This document shows, piece by piece, positions 5,816 through 6,069 of a stretch of DNA of 6,069 nt (positions are counted from its first letter, which is position 1; each line of letters begins with the position of its first letter). The stretch covers positions 1 to 6,069 of the forward strand of contig JAKSCN010000011.1 of NCBI GenBank assembly GCA_022360595.1, read 5' to 3'. Source of the stretch: Chromatiales bacterium (GTDB lineage: Bacteria > Pseudomonadota > Gammaproteobacteria > Chromatiales > Chromatiaceae). The notes below the pieces were generated by a model that did not search any database, was not told where the DNA came from, and saw only the letters and a list, made by a program, of their open reading frames with translations. The translations under genes were made by a program, and so were the position numbers.

Positions 5816-5910
5816 ACGACCTGGCCGACGAAAACGCAAAGTTGCGCCAACTGATTGTCCGAGCCAGCTTGGCTGAACTGCCGGCTATGTTTGGACTGGT
5901 CTATACCTTG
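5816..5910 (+). pseudogene. Open but startless stretch, possible gene remnant
   Basis: Reading from 5821 gives LADENAKLRQLIVRASLAEL, then PAMFGLVYTLL, with no stop, and the same frame is open back into the preceding gene (at least to 5773) and on to the window end. There is no ATG or ribosome binding site before it; the first ATG is at 5887. The composition looks protein-like (a short charged, coil-like segment), so this may be the tail of a frameshifted or truncated gene now abutting the repeat, or chance. No family is recognised. Confidence 0.25.
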
Positions 5911-6069
5911 CTAGGGCCTGTTAACACTAATTTGATTGGCACTGTTGAGCCTGAAAAAGCACCACTCAGCGTTACTCGTCGCTTATTTGGAACGACCAAA
6001 CTGCACTCCTCGTGCCTTGATTGGTGCTTTTTCAGGCTCAACCCCCTTTTTAAATGTGTGGGGGCCAGG
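5911..6069. repeat. Dispersed-repeat-like element with a 21-bp inverted repeat
   Basis: A perfect 21-bp inverted repeat joins 5944-5964 and 6022-6042 (arms contain GAGCCTGAAAAAGCACCA and its complement) around a 57-nt centre. Inside the centre are two small hairpins: TTTGG/CCAAA (5986-5990, 5996-6000) and GCAC/GTGC (6003-6006, 6012-6015). TTGATTGG occurs twice in direct orientation, before the left arm (5932-5939) and over the edge of the right arm (6017-6024). The segment begins near CTAGGGCCTGTTAACAC (5911-5927), which looks like a possible element end, and runs off the window. Such nested palindromes are typical of REP/MITE-like repeats or non-autonomous insertion-sequence remnants. No transposase is seen. 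The right arm is followed by CCCC and five Ts, so a terminator role for the ppk operon is also possible. Copy number cannot be seen here. Confidence 0.55.

Noticed and set aside
1..6069. tRNA, rRNA or CRISPR array
   Set aside because: No cloverleaf with TTCGA-type arm, no rRNA-like block and no regularly spaced repeats were seen.

Overview
The window looks like chromosomal DNA of a gammaproteobacterium. The order dapC-dapD-(YffB/ArsC-like)-dapE and the complete, E. coli-like ppk1 point that way, and the genes are moderately GC-rich with shared strand and codon style. Genus cannot be read from the sequence. All recognised genes lie on the plus strand.

Positions 1-2686 hold the lysine/diaminopimelate cluster of the succinylase pathway: the 3' end of dapC (succinyl-DAP aminotransferase), complete dapD (tetrahydrodipicolinate N-succinyltransferase), a small Spx/ArsC-family protein (YffB type), and dapE (succinyl-DAP desuccinylase). 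DapD, DapC and DapE act in that order to turn tetrahydrodipicolinate into LL-diaminopimelate for peptidoglycan and lysine. Gaps are short (21, 68 and 1 nt between stop and start), so this is probably one transcript. A strong hairpin without a U-tract sits between dapD and the ArsC-like gene.

Positions 2687-3363 carry no protein gene but hold the most interesting signal. A sigma70-like promoter (2885-2913) is followed by four consecutive stem-loops ending in a textbook intrinsic terminator with nine T residues (3061-3090). This predicts a discrete RNA of about 170 nt. Its third hairpin presents an eight-base loop containing CCUCCUU, identical to the anti-Shine-Dalgarno core at the 3' end of 16S rRNA. 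That suggests an undescribed trans-acting small RNA that could pair with ribosome binding sites. Between this RNA and ppk is a perfect 18-bp operator-like palindrome next to a -10 box, probably the ppk control region.

Positions 3364-5565 encode polyphosphate kinase (PPK1) with all catalytic residues. A small two-helix membrane protein of unknown function follows seven bases later (5573-5815). The window ends in a noncoding or degenerate stretch with a dispersed-repeat-like element: a perfect 21-bp inverted repeat around a 57-nt centre (5944-6042). It may be part of a mobile or REP/MITE-like sequence.
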